A stretch of 64,000 nucleotides of DNA, from assembly GCF_014200495.1 (NCBI RefSeq), contig NZ_JACHBY010000001.1, positions 1,054,001 through 1,118,000 on the forward strand. The letters run 5' to 3'. Positions 42,177 to 52,309 of the stretch are shown here, piece after piece. The translations under genes and the position numbers were made by a program. The notes below the pieces were generated by a model. It worked only from the letters and a program-made list of their open reading frames with translations. It had not been told where the DNA came from and made no database searches. The stretch comes from Mucilaginibacter geliditolerans. GTDB lineage: Bacteria > Bacteroidota > Bacteroidia > Sphingobacteriales > Sphingobacteriaceae. How positions within the stretch are numbered: the first letter of the stretch is position 1; each line of letters opens with the position of its first letter.

Positions 42177-44969
42177 TTATTGTTTTGTCGTTTCCGGCAT
42201 CAAAACCAGCCTGATATAATTGTCCCCACTCAGGTATTTGCCGGCCATGGTTTTCACATCGCCGGGTTTTACCGTATCCAGTAAGCTGTTGTACTGGTTA
42301 ACCTCGTTAAGGTCCTGGCCGTTCTGCAATTGCCCGTTCAGGTAGCCTAGCCAGAAATCATTGGTCTTTAATTGCGGCTCAAAGCTGGTTTTATCTTCCG
42401 CGCGCCATTTGTCTACATTTCCCTGCAGGGGGCCGTCGGTTTTAAGCTTACCTATCTCATCCAGTGTTGAAGCAATTAGCTTTTCTACATTCTGCGGCGC
42501 GCAGCCGAAATGAATTAGGAAACTGTAACGCTGCTGTGGCAGTAATACCGTATTCTCTTGCACACCCGGACTGTAAACACCGCTTTCGTCCTCACGCAGC
42601 CGCTCCAACAGGCGAATCTCCAGGGTTTCTTTCAAAGCGTCCATCTTAACATTGTTCTCCGGGCTATAAGCATACTTGCTGGTATATAACAGGTAAACCG
42701 TTGCTTTGGGTTCGCTGCCCTTATAAACGGTCTTTTCGATTCTGCCAGCCGGTGGGTGGATGTTCAGGTCCTTTGCGTGTTCCTGCTGATTGGTTACAGG
42801 TAAGGAACCCAGGTATTTTTCCAATAATGGCTTAATGGTATTCGTATCAATACTGCCCACAAAGGTGAAAGTGAAATTGCTTGCGTCGGCAAAACGTTCT
42901 TTATAAACATGGTATGCCCTATCCAGGCTGATCTGTTCCAGCTTTTCCAGGCTTGGCCCTGTTCTTCGGATGTTGTAATTTCCCAGTACCGCGCTCACCG
43001 TATCACTAAATACGCTATTGGGGTCGCTGCCCCTGTTGGCCAGACCGGCTTTGGAGCGTGCTATGATTCCCTTAAATATCGCTGTATCTTCCCTGGGTTC
43101 GGTAAAGTAGGCATAGATCATTTGCATCGCTGTTTCCAGGTCTTTTGGCGTTGCCCCGCCATTAATGCCCTGGAACCTTTCGTTGATATAAGGCCTTACA
43201 CTCAGTTGTTTGCCCTCCAAATATTTACTCAGTTCCCCGGTGTTATAATTACCAACACCCCCTGCCGCTATAAGACCTGCCGCATTGGCTGCCGACTGGT
43301 AATCCGCATCACTGTACAGGGACGTGCCCCCGGGAGCATAAGCGCTGAAAAGGACCTGGTCATTTTTAAAGTCGGTAGGCTTGAGCAATACCTTTACCCC
43401 GTTACTTAAGGTAATGCTAGTGATGTTCAGTTCCTTGTTCTGCTCTTCGCTTTTGATCTTGCCGGCGACAGGCATAACACTTAATAGCGGCTTACTACTT
43501 ACTTCATCTTTATAAGGGCTAAGCATTTCTGCCTCCACGGCTTTTAACCAGCCGTTTACTGTAGCTTCATCAGGCAGACTGCTTTTGTCTTTTTCGGGTG
43601 CTAAGATCAGTATATCGCGGTTAGTACCGGTGATATAGGTTTTAGCAAGGTTGTTCACATCCGCTAAGGTAATGCCTGGCATGTCGCCTTTGGTTAATTG
43701 GTATTCCTTTTCAATCCCGGGAGACGCTTCGCCGGTTAAGAAATAAGCCTGGTATTCCTTCACATAACTACCGGAATTGGTTTTGTTTTTTTCTTTTACG
43801 GCGCTTTCTATCCCGTTCAGTTGCGTAATTTTCGCCCGTTCAAGTTCGGTTTCGGTAAAGCCGAACCGTTTTAATCTTTCCGTTTCGCGCCATACCGCTT
43901 TCAAGCCTTTTTCCAATTCGCCTGGTTTAGCCTGTACACTGGCATCATAAGCATCCAGGCCGCCCATAAAACCGGATATGCCTGCGCTGCCACTGATAAA
44001 CGGCGGATCAGCTTTTCTTAATAATTCCGCGTAGCGTTCGCTTAACATCTGGTCAAAAAGGCCCTGTACCAATGCAATGCGGTAATCTGCCGCTGTTTTT
44101 AATTCAGGTGCTTTATGCTTGATCATGATCTCGGCCTGGGTTGCAGTCATTTCTTTATCAGTTACCGCTATGAACTGGTTCTTACCGGTTAGCGGCACGG
44201 TGTATTTAGTACGTACTCTTTCGTGTACCGGGTTTTTTAAGCTGGCGAACTGTTGTTTTACCTGGGCTTCGATCTGGTCTACATTGATATCGCCTACTAC
44301 GATCAGTGCCTGCAGATCGGGCCGGTACCAATCGTTATAGAAACGCGCTATAGCCGGTCTTTTAAAGTTATCCAGCACTGTATCCAAACCGATCGGTATG
44401 CGTACCGCGTATCTTGAATTATTCAGGATAACCGGCCAGTATTGCCGTTGCATTCTTTCGCCGGCGCCTTTGCCAAGCCGCTTCTCTTCCAGCACCACGC
44501 CGCGCTCCTTGTCGATCTCTCCGGGGTCGAGCAGCGCCTCGTGTGCCCAGTCGCGCATGATCTCCAGGCCGCCTTTTAACAGTTCCGGTTTGTCCGAAGG
44601 GATGGGCAATTCGTATACGGTTTCATCAAAGCTGGTATAGGCGTTTATATCAGCGCCAAAGCGAACGCCCGCTTTTTGCAGGTAATCCACCAGTTGGTTA
44701 TGCGGAAAATGTTTGGTGCCGTTAAAACTCATGTGTTCCATGAAATGCGCCAGCCCGCGCTGGTCTTCATCCTCCAGCACCGAGCCTGCTTTGTTCACCA
44801 AATACAGCATCACCCTGTTCTTCGGCTCTTCGTTATGACGGATGTAATACGTGAAGCCATTGGCCAGCTTTCCCGTGCGGACCGCCTGATCAAGGGGGAG
44901 GTTTTGCGCTGAGGAGGCACCGATAGTTCCCACAACAAGGCCAGTAATAAAAAGAAGTTTGATTTTCAT
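42177..44969 (-). CDS. M16-family (pitrilysin/insulinase) metallopeptidase
   Basis: A 930-residue exported protein (signal MKIKLLFITGLVVGTIGASS). It is a full two-half M16 enzyme: the first half holds the zinc motif RGLAHFMEHMSFNG with His75, Glu78 and His79, and a second Glu in GVVLEEKRLGKG. The second half, from about residue 500, is the inactive partner. Such enzymes cut peptides inside a closed chamber in the periplasm. The gene lies 7 bases after the TlpA gene and is the last of the operon, so its peptide substrate may be what the SusC/SusD pair imports or what the ABC system exports. Confidence 0.9.
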   Translation of the reverse strand: MKIKLLFITGLVVGTIGASSAQNLPLDQAVRTGKLANGFTYYIRHNEEPKNRVMLYLVNKAGSVLEDEDQRGLAHFMEHMSFNGTKHFPHNQLVDYLQKAGVRFGADINAYTSFDETVYELPIPSDKPELLKGGLEIMRDWAHEALLDPGEIDKERGVVLEEKRLGKGAGERMQRQYWPVILNNSRYAVRIPIGLDTVLDNFKRPAIARFYNDWYRPDLQALIVVGDINVDQIEAQVKQQFASLKNPVHERVRTKYTVPLTGKNQFIAVTDKEMTATQAEIMIKHKAPELKTAADYRIALVQGLFDQMLSERYAELLRKADPPFISGSAGISGFMGGLDAYDASVQAKPGELEKGLKAVWRETERLKRFGFTETELERAKITQLNGIESAVKEKNKTNSGSYVKEYQAYFLTGEASPGIEKEYQLTKGDMPGITLADVNNLAKTYITGTNRDILILAPEKDKSSLPDEATVNGWLKAVEAEMLSPYKDEVSSKPLLSVMPVAGKIKSEEQNKELNITSITLSNGVKVLLKPTDFKNDQVLFSAYAPGGTSLYSDADYQSAANAAGLIAAGGVGNYNTGELSKYLEGKQLSVRPYINERFQGINGGATPKDLETAMQMIYAYFTEPREDTAIFKGIIARSKAGLANRGSDPNSVFSDTVSAVLGNYNIRRTGPSLEKLEQISLDRAYHVYKERFADASNFTFTFVGSIDTNTIKPLLEKYLGSLPVTNQQEHAKDLNIHPPAGRIEKTVYKGSEPKATVYLLYTSKYAYSPENNVKMDALKETLEIRLLERLREDESGVYSPGVQENTVLLPQQRYSFLIHFGCAPQNVEKLIASTLDEIGKLKTDGPLQGNVDKWRAEDKTSFEPQLKTNDFWLGYLNGQLQNGQDLNEVNQYNSLLDTVKPGDVKTMAGKYLSGDNYIRLVLMPETTKQ

Positions 44970-44976
44970 AGGTATT

Positions 44977-46110
44977 TTAATTGAATAGGGTAGCTAATTT
45001 TTTATTTAGTTCATCACCACGCAAATTTTTAGCAATAATCTTTCCGCTTGGATCAATCAGGTAGTTTTGCGGAATAGCTCTGATGCCATAAGCTTTGGCG
45101 GCCTCATTATCCCAAAATTTAAGATCAGATACCTGCGTCCATTCCAAGCCATCGGCTTTAATTGCAGCCAGCCAGGCATCCTTTTTGCCCGGGCGATCCA
45201 AAGAAACGCCTAACACCGTAAAGTTTTTGGTTTTATATTTACCATAAGCTTTAACCACATTAGGGTTTTCGCCACGGCAAGGGCCACACCATGAAGCCCA
45301 GAAATCGACCAATACATATTTACCGCGGAAACTTGCCAATGAAACTGGTTTATCATTCACATCATTTTGTGTGAATACAGGCGCTATAGCACCAATTGAG
45401 GTTGCCCGTGCAGCATCTATAGATTTTGCAAAAGCTAAACCTGCAGTAGTATTACGCACACCTGCAGATAGTCCTTTGTAAAGTGGCTCAATGGAAGTAA
45501 CCTCGATATCCTGACCCGCCACTTCAGTTAATGCCATCAGGCTCACATAAGAATCCGGGTTTTCTTTAATGTAACGGCGCTGCAATTCTTTTCGTTGTTC
45601 CATTGCTGTATCAAACTTGCTTTGTAAACCGTTTACAAATTTCTGGTCTTTCTTTTTGTCAGCCGGAGCTGCCGCGTATTCCGCATTAATAGCTTTTAAT
45701 GTTTTTTCGGGACCTGCAAGAACTGCTTCGTACTTTGCATTATCATCATTAACCTTTGAACCGGTTATTATTGCATACTTAACCGAATCTTTTGCAGTGA
45801 TATTGATATTGCCTTTTTCAAGGTATAGCATAGTTACATCAGCGTCCCCGGCTAAACGAGCCAAACCTTCACCATAATGATCTAATACCAATTGAGCCCT
45901 GGCCGGTTCTGCTACTGTACCAGTGAATTGAAAGGCACCATTATCGATCAAAGCGGAATCAACAACTTGTTTGCCATTCACCATTTGTAACAAATAGGCC
46001 TTTGCAGGCGCCTTATAATTTCCAATTTTAGCTTTTAATACATAATTGTTGCTTTGCGCCCACACCGTTGCCGGAGCAATTGCCAAAGCCAGTAAAATCA
46101 TTCTTTTCAT
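44977..46110 (-). CDS. TlpA-family thiol-disulfide protein with a DUF4369 domain
   Basis: A 377-residue exported protein (signal MKRMILLALAIAPATVWA). Residues 22-120 match DUF4369 (YVLKAKIGNYKAPAKAYLLQ). A helical linker follows, then a thioredoxin domain with the active site WASWCGPCRGENP (Cys275 and Cys278) and cis-Pro in YGIRAIPQNYLID. It would reduce disulfides in periplasmic proteins or peptides. Position between two MutS-like genes and an M16 peptidase in one transcript suggests that its target is shared with the peptidase. Confidence 0.9.
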   Translation of the reverse strand: MKRMILLALAIAPATVWAQSNNYVLKAKIGNYKAPAKAYLLQMVNGKQVVDSALIDNGAFQFTGTVAEPARAQLVLDHYGEGLARLAGDADVTMLYLEKGNINITAKDSVKYAIITGSKVNDDNAKYEAVLAGPEKTLKAINAEYAAAPADKKKDQKFVNGLQSKFDTAMEQRKELQRRYIKENPDSYVSLMALTEVAGQDIEVTSIEPLYKGLSAGVRNTTAGLAFAKSIDAARATSIGAIAPVFTQNDVNDKPVSLASFRGKYVLVDFWASWCGPCRGENPNVVKAYGKYKTKNFTVLGVSLDRPGKKDAWLAAIKADGLEWTQVSDLKFWDNEAAKAYGIRAIPQNYLIDPSGKIIAKNLRGDELNKKLATLFN

Positions 46111-46141
46111 CTCGTTTTATTATTAATTGATTAGTGTTTAT

Positions 46142-47479
46142 TTATTCTTCTTCCAGCATTTTCAGTATCCCCTCATTCTCAATGATCATCATGCCATGGC
46201 GGTCACTTGAAATGCCTTCTGTTAATTGATATGTGTAAGTTGGGATGTTTCCGCTCATAATGGTAGGCAGGTAAAGTGACCGGATGTTGCTTTGTTTATT
46301 TAACACCTCTCCCGCTTCTATGATATGCGTGGAAATAATGAACAAACAATTGCGGTATTCGCTGAAGGCTGCCGTTACGGCAAGTGTCGCATCATAAGCA
46401 TCCTTTACATTGGTGCCTTTAAACAACTCATCAAAAATGATGACCAGGTCCTTTTCATCATTTACTTCTTCAGCTACCTTCTTTACCCTTAATACTTCCG
46501 CGTAAAAGTGACTGTAGCCCATATCCAAATTATCCGGCACATTAATGGAACTATAGATGCCCTGTTTTACCGAGAACTGCATGTCCATTGCTGCTACCGG
46601 AAAACCCATGTGCGCCAGGTAAACGTTAATGCCAAAGGCTTTCATGAACGTAGACTTGCCAGCCATATTCGCTCCCGTTAAAAAGATCATATTGCTGTCC
46701 TGGTTGAAAGACACCGGGTTGGCTACCGCCTTGTGGATATTGGGGTGCCTTAATGAGGTTGCTGTTAAGCAGTTGTTTTCTTTGGGCAAGGCTATTGCAT
46801 AACTGAAGCCTTTTTCTTTTGCTAAGTTAGCCACTGTTATATATACATCCAGCTGATAAAAAATTTCCATTACTGTTTGTAAGGCTGATCTCATTGTATA
46901 CCTTAACAGGTGGTCGTACCTTGCTGATTTTTGCAGGGTATATGGAGTGGCAATGGTTTGTTCTTCTGACAGCCATTCGAGTTTTGGGTCATTCAAAATG
47001 TTTTTTGCAGTCAATAGTTCACCCTGGAAAGGATGATATTGTTCTTTTTTTTCATCATCCTTTAATTGGCTGATAAAGGTTTTACAGCTATTCAATAAAG
47101 CGATGGTTTGCTGTAAGCCGTTTTGAAGTTTTGGATACTCTTCATCTTGTACTATAGTGGCCATTAGTTTCTTCTTTGTCAGGATGAGCAGCGTGACGGG
47201 GTAATTATTTGAGGTGCTGCCATTAAGGTAGTTCTCCATCATACCAAACTGCTCATTACTGAACGGGAATGTGGTTTGCTTGCCTTGAAAGTATTTGAAG
47301 GTTTCGCTACGCATGTTTATACTTTCAGGATCATCCAGCGGATTTTGGAACATCTTTTGGAGAAGCTGTTCCCCTCCTGCTGTTCTTACTTTGTTGAACA
47401 GACTGAAGATCGAATGCTGCTTGTATTTGCCCAGCATGTTCAGGTCTTCCAATGTTTGTTTATCGGCTATGAAACTCAT
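46142..47479 (-). CDS. MutS-like ATPase lacking mismatch-recognition domains (copy A)
   Basis: A 445-residue protein with the MutS core (domain III, residues 1-230) and ATPase (domain V, residues 235-440) only. Domain III shows DLNMLGKYKQHSIFSLFNKV, then GGEQLLQKMFQNPLDDPESINMR (the GSLLxxLdxTxTxxGxRlLrxWL-like region). The ATPase has Walker A TGANMAGKSTFMKAF, a Walker B-like VIIFDELFKGTN and IISTHIIEAGEVL. The N-terminal clamp and mismatch-reading domains I and II are missing, so it cannot work as classical MutS. Overlaps copy B by 4 bases (ATGA). Confidence 0.88.
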   Translation of the reverse strand: MSFIADKQTLEDLNMLGKYKQHSIFSLFNKVRTAGGEQLLQKMFQNPLDDPESINMRSETFKYFQGKQTTFPFSNEQFGMMENYLNGSTSNNYPVTLLILTKKKLMATIVQDEEYPKLQNGLQQTIALLNSCKTFISQLKDDEKKEQYHPFQGELLTAKNILNDPKLEWLSEEQTIATPYTLQKSARYDHLLRYTMRSALQTVMEIFYQLDVYITVANLAKEKGFSYAIALPKENNCLTATSLRHPNIHKAVANPVSFNQDSNMIFLTGANMAGKSTFMKAFGINVYLAHMGFPVAAMDMQFSVKQGIYSSINVPDNLDMGYSHFYAEVLRVKKVAEEVNDEKDLVIIFDELFKGTNVKDAYDATLAVTAAFSEYRNCLFIISTHIIEAGEVLNKQSNIRSLYLPTIMSGNIPTYTYQLTEGISSDRHGMMIIENEGILKMLEEE

Positions 47480-48822
47480 TTGGTTATGCCCTCCTTGCTT
47501 TTCTTTAATAATTCCAGGATGCCTTCATTGTTAATAATGATCATCCCGTGGCGGTCATCAGTAATACCTGTTTCCAATGTATAGGTGTATTCGGGTATTG
47601 TACCATTCATCCGGGTAGGCAGGTATTTAAAGCTGATATTGTTATGTTCCTTCAGCACCTCTCCCGCCTCTATGATATGCGTGGAAATCACAAACATGCT
47701 GTTACGCTTTTTGGCAAATGCCGAGGTGATAGCAATTGTGGCCTCATAGGCATCCTTTACATTGGTGCCTCTGAACAACTCATCAAAGATCACGAAGATG
47801 TTCCTGCCTGTGCTCAATTCTTTGGCGACCTTTTTTATCCGCAGTACTTCTGCATAAAAATGACTGGCTCCAATCCCTAAGTTATCCGGCAGGTTGATCG
47901 TGGTATAAATGCCATCCAGTACCGAAAACTCCATTTGCTTTGCCGGTACTGGGAAGCCCATGTGCGCCAAATACATCGAAATTCCAAGCGATTTCATAAA
48001 AGTTGATTTACCTGCCATATTCGCCCCTGTTAAAAAAACAACGTTGCTGTCAGGCATAATGTGGATGGTATTGGGTACCGCGTTTTTTAGTTGCGGATGG
48101 TAAAAGCCTTCTATTTTGATCACATGCCCTTCCTTGAACAAGGCTTTTGCGAAAATATAGTTGCGTTCGGTGGCTACTTTGGCTATGGTTATGTATACAT
48201 CCAACTGGTAAATGTATCGTAATAACTGCTGTACTGTTTCACGATAGCGGAACCTCAGCATTAAATCGCAGGCTGCCAGTTTCTCATGAGGCAGCTTACT
48301 TTTTGGGTTTTCCTGTAGCAGTAAACTAATAGGTTCCGAGCTTAAAAGCGTTTGAATCTTTATTGTTTCCTCATCGCTTTTAAAAGGGCCGTCTGATGAT
48401 AGCAGCGTGTTTTTTAACAGGCTGTTTAATTGCTGTATAATTTCCACCAACGCGCTTATCCCGTTAACTATCTGCTTATAGTCGGCGTTTGATGCCACCA
48501 GGCTTGTCAGCATTTTTTCCAGCGATGGCTTTTCTGCCGGGAGCTTTGTCCTTTCGTCCGTATTAGCCAAATATTGCTCTGCCGGGTCAAACAGTTCGGA
48601 GCTGAACGGGAACTCGGCTTTTACTGTTTTCAGATATCTGATCTTTTCACTGCGCGCATTGATCGCCTCTGCTTCCGAAAGCGGGTAATTAAACAGTTCT
48701 TCCAGCAGCCTGGAGCCGTTTAGCGTTGAGGTACGGTTGAACAGGGAAAGGATAGAATCCGTTCCCTGTTTACCATAGATATTCAGATCTTCCTGCGTTT
48801 GCTTGTCTGTCGTGAATAACAT
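47476..48822 (-). CDS. MutS-like ATPase lacking mismatch-recognition domains (copy B)
   Basis: A 448-residue paralogue of copy A with the same layout: domain III (DLNIYGKQGTDSILSLFNRT, NGSRLLEELFNYPLSEAEAINAR) and ATPase (Walker A TGANMAGKSTFMKSL, VIFDELFRGTNVKDAYEA, VISTHIIEAGEVL). Both copies keep NMAGKST and the STH motif, so both should hydrolyse ATP. Because the two differ in the clamp region (for example an insertion in copy B around residue 90-100) they may form an asymmetric pair. It starts 2 bases after the GldF-GldG gene and the 4-base overlap with copy A implies coupled translation. Confidence 0.88.
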   Translation of the reverse strand: MLFTTDKQTQEDLNIYGKQGTDSILSLFNRTSTLNGSRLLEELFNYPLSEAEAINARSEKIRYLKTVKAEFPFSSELFDPAEQYLANTDERTKLPAEKPSLEKMLTSLVASNADYKQIVNGISALVEIIQQLNSLLKNTLLSSDGPFKSDEETIKIQTLLSSEPISLLLQENPKSKLPHEKLAACDLMLRFRYRETVQQLLRYIYQLDVYITIAKVATERNYIFAKALFKEGHVIKIEGFYHPQLKNAVPNTIHIMPDSNVVFLTGANMAGKSTFMKSLGISMYLAHMGFPVPAKQMEFSVLDGIYTTINLPDNLGIGASHFYAEVLRIKKVAKELSTGRNIFVIFDELFRGTNVKDAYEATIAITSAFAKKRNSMFVISTHIIEAGEVLKEHNNISFKYLPTRMNGTIPEYTYTLETGITDDRHGMIIINNEGILELLKKSKEGITK

Positions 48823-48824
48823 AC

Positions 48825-51272
48825 TTATTTTCGTTTACGGCGGATAAGGAAAATGGCGGCAAAGATCAATATGAGACCAGGCAATACATATATGTATATG
48901 ATCTTTAAGAAACTTACGTGGTCTGTACTTACTGTTACCCGGTTGTCTTTGGCATCCGGACGTGAGGTATCTACAGGATATTGGCCATAATCTAACCAGC
49001 TGAATAATGCTGTGCTGAAATAGAAATTACTTACCTGTGGGGTGTATCTTCCTAACTCCGAATTACTAAACAGGTCGGCATCACCACTAACAACGATGCG
49101 CTGCTCCTTACCATTGATTTGACGTGTTAAGGCCAATGCGGTAGTAAAGGTCTCCTTTGAAATATTTTTGTTATCAGCAGACGTCGATAGTTTTACTGTT
49201 TTTTTTGCTCCAACTTTGTGTAAGCCACCCATTGGTACAGCGGTAGCATAACCACCACCGCCAGCAGCCATTATATGAACCCCGCCGTTTTGAGCTGTGT
49301 TGGCATCGTCTTTATTATTTACAATATCCAAATCGGGGTTTCGCCTCATGGTATTACTAACTACTCCGGCTTTTGTTATCAGCAAAGGCTGAATATGAAA
49401 TCCGCTGGTATCATGAAAAGATAAGCCCGCCACGCCGTTCATCGAAACAGGCAAAGTGTCTACAGAAGGTTTATCCAGCATTTTAGAGAAACTGATGGCG
49501 GCTTTTGTTAAATTAGGCAATACTAATGTCGGCGCATAATCTTCACTTTCTTGCTCCAGCATACCATTATTCAACTGTACTCCTAATGTTTTCAGTAAAG
49601 GATTTAGCATTTGCTGCCTGCCAGGTTCACCGGCTATTAACAAGTTGCCGCCTTTAGCAATATAGGCTTGTATCTTTTGGATGGCTACCGCGCTTAATTC
49701 ATTCTGCGGATCTGCAATTACTAACGCCTTAATATTGTCAGCGATATTTTGGGTGTTTAACGAAAGTGTATCTACATCAAACCCCTGATTAATAAGCGCG
49801 TAACGAAAAGTTTTGTCAGTAGAAACTGTTTTATACTCCCTATCACCTTTCTTACCGGTTTTGCGCTCCCCTTCACCAGTTACAAAACCAATTACAGGCA
49901 TGTCAGCTTTTAATAGCCTTTTAAAGGCAGCCGAAACTTCGGTTTCACTCGGCCAAACCATCTGGTCATTGAAAACCCGCAAAAAAGTGGACCTTCCTTT
50001 ATAGGTTAATTTCATCACAAACCTGTTCATTTCCGGCTTCAGGTCAATTTCTTTTTTGATCTGTTCCGGTGTTTCAAACATAGACATCTTCAAATCAGAT
50101 CCTTTGGCCCTTTGTTCGGCAATTTCTTTTATTGTTTTGCCTTTATAACCTTCAAACAGGTTGTAACCTAAGGCTAAGGGCATATCATAATAACTCACGT
50201 AATGAAAATCGATATCCGGCTTAAACCTTAAATAAGATTCCCATCTCCCTAAGTATTCGTTGCGTGCTTCTGGCATCCCAAACCAATAATAATTATCCAA
50301 AAAATTGCTGTAAGCAGTAACTTCCAGCTTGTCATCGCCCAATTCTTTGATGATCTGTTGTGCATTTGGAGTTAACGTATTATCCTGGTTTGCTGTTGTA
50401 TCCCAATAACCGATCAAACTTGGGAGGGAAGTAATATAACCAATAGCTAAAGCTGAAACAACAATAGCAATGTAACGCCCTGCAGAAACATACCATGGTT
50501 TTGTTTCGCGCCCTGATTGTAACTTATATATGGTTAACCCCAGGAAAATGTACACAATAACGAAAAAATAGATCACATCCTTAGTGGTGATCAATCCTCC
50601 AAGCATATGGTGGGTTCGGCCCGAAAGGGATAGAAAATAAGTCAGGTCGCGTACAAAATCTACGCTCTGCCATAAGTTACCTATGTAACTCAAAACACCT
50701 ATCATTACAAAAGTACTTACAGCTGCCACTATCTGGTAACTGGTTAAACTGGACATAAAAAGCCCAATGGCCGAATAAGCACATAACAACAGGTAAAAGC
50801 CAAGGGCGGCGGCCAACAGCATCCCATAATCTGCCGACTTGATATCAAAAATACCAGCCACCATAAAAATGCCTATTACAAGCAATAGTATGAAGCTGTA
50901 TGCCATCATAGCCAGGTATTTGCCGAAAACAATTTCCCTTACTTTTACCGGGGAAGAGTAAAGCAGGCTTATGGTGCCGCCATTAATTTCCCGGCTGATT
51001 AGGCCCATGGTTAACAATGGAATATACAAATACAAGTTTTGCATAACCCCATTGAATAAACCCTGATATGGATTTGTAAATACCTCTGCTGTTAGTTGCC
51101 TCAGATATTGCAACCCCATGCCGCCCATTTCCTGTGTGGTAGCTATCTGGTTTACTACTTTGGTATAGGTAATTGCACATTCTACCATAAAAGCGATGGT
51201 TAAAAACCAGGCTATAGGTGAGTAAAACAGGTTGCGCAGTTCTGCTTTTGCTATTTTAAAAGTTAATTTCAT
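48825..51272 (-). CDS. ABC-2 permease fused to a GldG-like extracytoplasmic domain
   Basis: An 815-residue protein. Residues 1-250 hold about six membrane spans of the ABC-2 (GldF-like) type, with TYTKVVNQIAT after span 1. Residues 270-790 form a long GldG/ABC_transp_aux domain (DTTANQDNTLTPNAQQIIKEL and KALVIADPQNELSAVAIQKIQ), then one C-terminal span (IIYIYVLPGLILIFAAIFLI). In gliding bacteria these are two proteins, GldF and GldG; here they are one. It pairs with the ATPase gene 11 bases upstream. No gliding motor genes are in the window, so a general transport role is more likely. Confidence 0.88.
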   Translation of the reverse strand: MKLTFKIAKAELRNLFYSPIAWFLTIAFMVECAITYTKVVNQIATTQEMGGMGLQYLRQLTAEVFTNPYQGLFNGVMQNLYLYIPLLTMGLISREINGGTISLLYSSPVKVREIVFGKYLAMMAYSFILLLVIGIFMVAGIFDIKSADYGMLLAAALGFYLLLCAYSAIGLFMSSLTSYQIVAAVSTFVMIGVLSYIGNLWQSVDFVRDLTYFLSLSGRTHHMLGGLITTKDVIYFFVIVYIFLGLTIYKLQSGRETKPWYVSAGRYIAIVVSALAIGYITSLPSLIGYWDTTANQDNTLTPNAQQIIKELGDDKLEVTAYSNFLDNYYWFGMPEARNEYLGRWESYLRFKPDIDFHYVSYYDMPLALGYNLFEGYKGKTIKEIAEQRAKGSDLKMSMFETPEQIKKEIDLKPEMNRFVMKLTYKGRSTFLRVFNDQMVWPSETEVSAAFKRLLKADMPVIGFVTGEGERKTGKKGDREYKTVSTDKTFRYALINQGFDVDTLSLNTQNIADNIKALVIADPQNELSAVAIQKIQAYIAKGGNLLIAGEPGRQQMLNPLLKTLGVQLNNGMLEQESEDYAPTLVLPNLTKAAISFSKMLDKPSVDTLPVSMNGVAGLSFHDTSGFHIQPLLITKAGVVSNTMRRNPDLDIVNNKDDANTAQNGGVHIMAAGGGGYATAVPMGGLHKVGAKKTVKLSTSADNKNISKETFTTALALTRQINGKEQRIVVSGDADLFSNSELGRYTPQVSNFYFSTALFSWLDYGQYPVDTSRPDAKDNRVTVSTDHVSFLKIIYIYVLPGLILIFAAIFLIRRKRK

Positions 51273-51283
51273 TATAGGATGGA

Positions 51284-52216
51284 TTAGGATTGCGTTGATT
51301 TGGTAGATAGTTGTTTGAAAATCTCATCAAGGGCCGTTTTGTCAAGGTTAATCTCTCTTAAGCGCCAGCCGTTATGTATGCTCGCCGCTATAAGCCTTTC
51401 CGTAATTTCACGGTCACCTGTAAAATAAACGCGGGCTTGCCGTTCCGTTACAAACTCCACTTTATCCACGCCAGCTATCTTCAATAGCTCCGCTGCCACC
51501 GGAGGGTTTTCCATTTGCATCAACACGCTATGTGGCTCCACGTAGTTATTGAAAGCATCCATGGTATCAGAAAAAACAATGCGGCCATCAGCTATCATTT
51601 TTATCTCTTTACATAACATCTGCACTTCTGATAAAACATGGGAAGAAAAAATAACGGCATGTTCTACAGCAATTTCTTTGATCAGTGACCGTACCTCGGT
51701 AATCTGGTTAGGGTCTAAACCATTGGTTGGTTCATCCATTACCACCAGCTTCGGTTTATGAATAATAGACTGCGCGATGCCTACCCGCTGGCGGTAACCA
51801 CCCGACAGGTTCTTGATCAGGCGGTTGCTGAAGTGAGTTATACCGCAACGATCTTTTGCTTCCTCCAGGGCTGGTTTAATATCCATTTTATCCATTTTCC
51901 GTAGCTCAGCCGCATAAATGAGGTATTCATCTACTGTCAGGTCTAAGTACAACGGTGGATTTTGAGGAAGGAAGCCGATTTGCCTTTTAGCTAATTCCGG
52001 CTGTTCACGGATATCTATTCCGTTAATTAGCACAGTGCCTTCCGTTTGGTTTAAAACACCGCACATGATGTTCATGGTGGTAGATTTACCTGCGCCGTTT
52101 GAGCCAAGCAAGCCTAATATCCCAGTCCGGTTTATTTCCAGGTCAATATCGCGGATGGCCCAGGAAGTGCTGTAGCGGTGCGATAATTTTTTAATACTCA
52201 AGATTGAATTTTCCAT
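51284..52216 (-). CDS. ABC transporter ATP-binding protein (GldA-like)
   Basis: A 310-residue ATPase from the ATG at 52216 (an upstream in-frame start at 52264 adds 16 residues unlike the family). Walker A LGSNGAGKSTTMN, Q-loop IGFLPQNPPLY, signature LSGGYRQRVGIAQ, Walker B LVVMDEPTNGLDP and switch His in VIFSSHVLSE are all present. A C-terminal 90-residue extension (KVEFVTERQARVYFTGDR) is typical of the ABC-2 group. Together with the fused permease it forms a complete exporter. Confidence 0.93.
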   Translation of the reverse strand: MENSILSIKKLSHRYSTSWAIRDIDLEINRTGILGLLGSNGAGKSTTMNIMCGVLNQTEGTVLINGIDIREQPELAKRQIGFLPQNPPLYLDLTVDEYLIYAAELRKMDKMDIKPALEEAKDRCGITHFSNRLIKNLSGGYRQRVGIAQSIIHKPKLVVMDEPTNGLDPNQITEVRSLIKEIAVEHAVIFSSHVLSEVQMLCKEIKMIADGRIVFSDTMDAFNNYVEPHSVLMQMENPPVAAELLKIAGVDKVEFVTERQARVYFTGDREITERLIAASIHNGWRLREINLDKTALDEIFKQLSTKSTQS

Positions 52217-52309
52217 ATTTGGTTTTTTATTGAAATACGAGCCCCAGTCCGGGGTACAAATCATACCCTGGATATTGGACTAAAGTGTTTATTATCAGAA
52301 ATTTACTAT

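Noticed and set aside
42131..42214. Short plus-strand frame starting MKNVKNEEYFLNLSQV, antisense to the M16 3' end
   Set aside because: 27 codons, no family evidence; the part over the M16 gene is a shadow. It could be a start of a lost gene but this cannot be supported.
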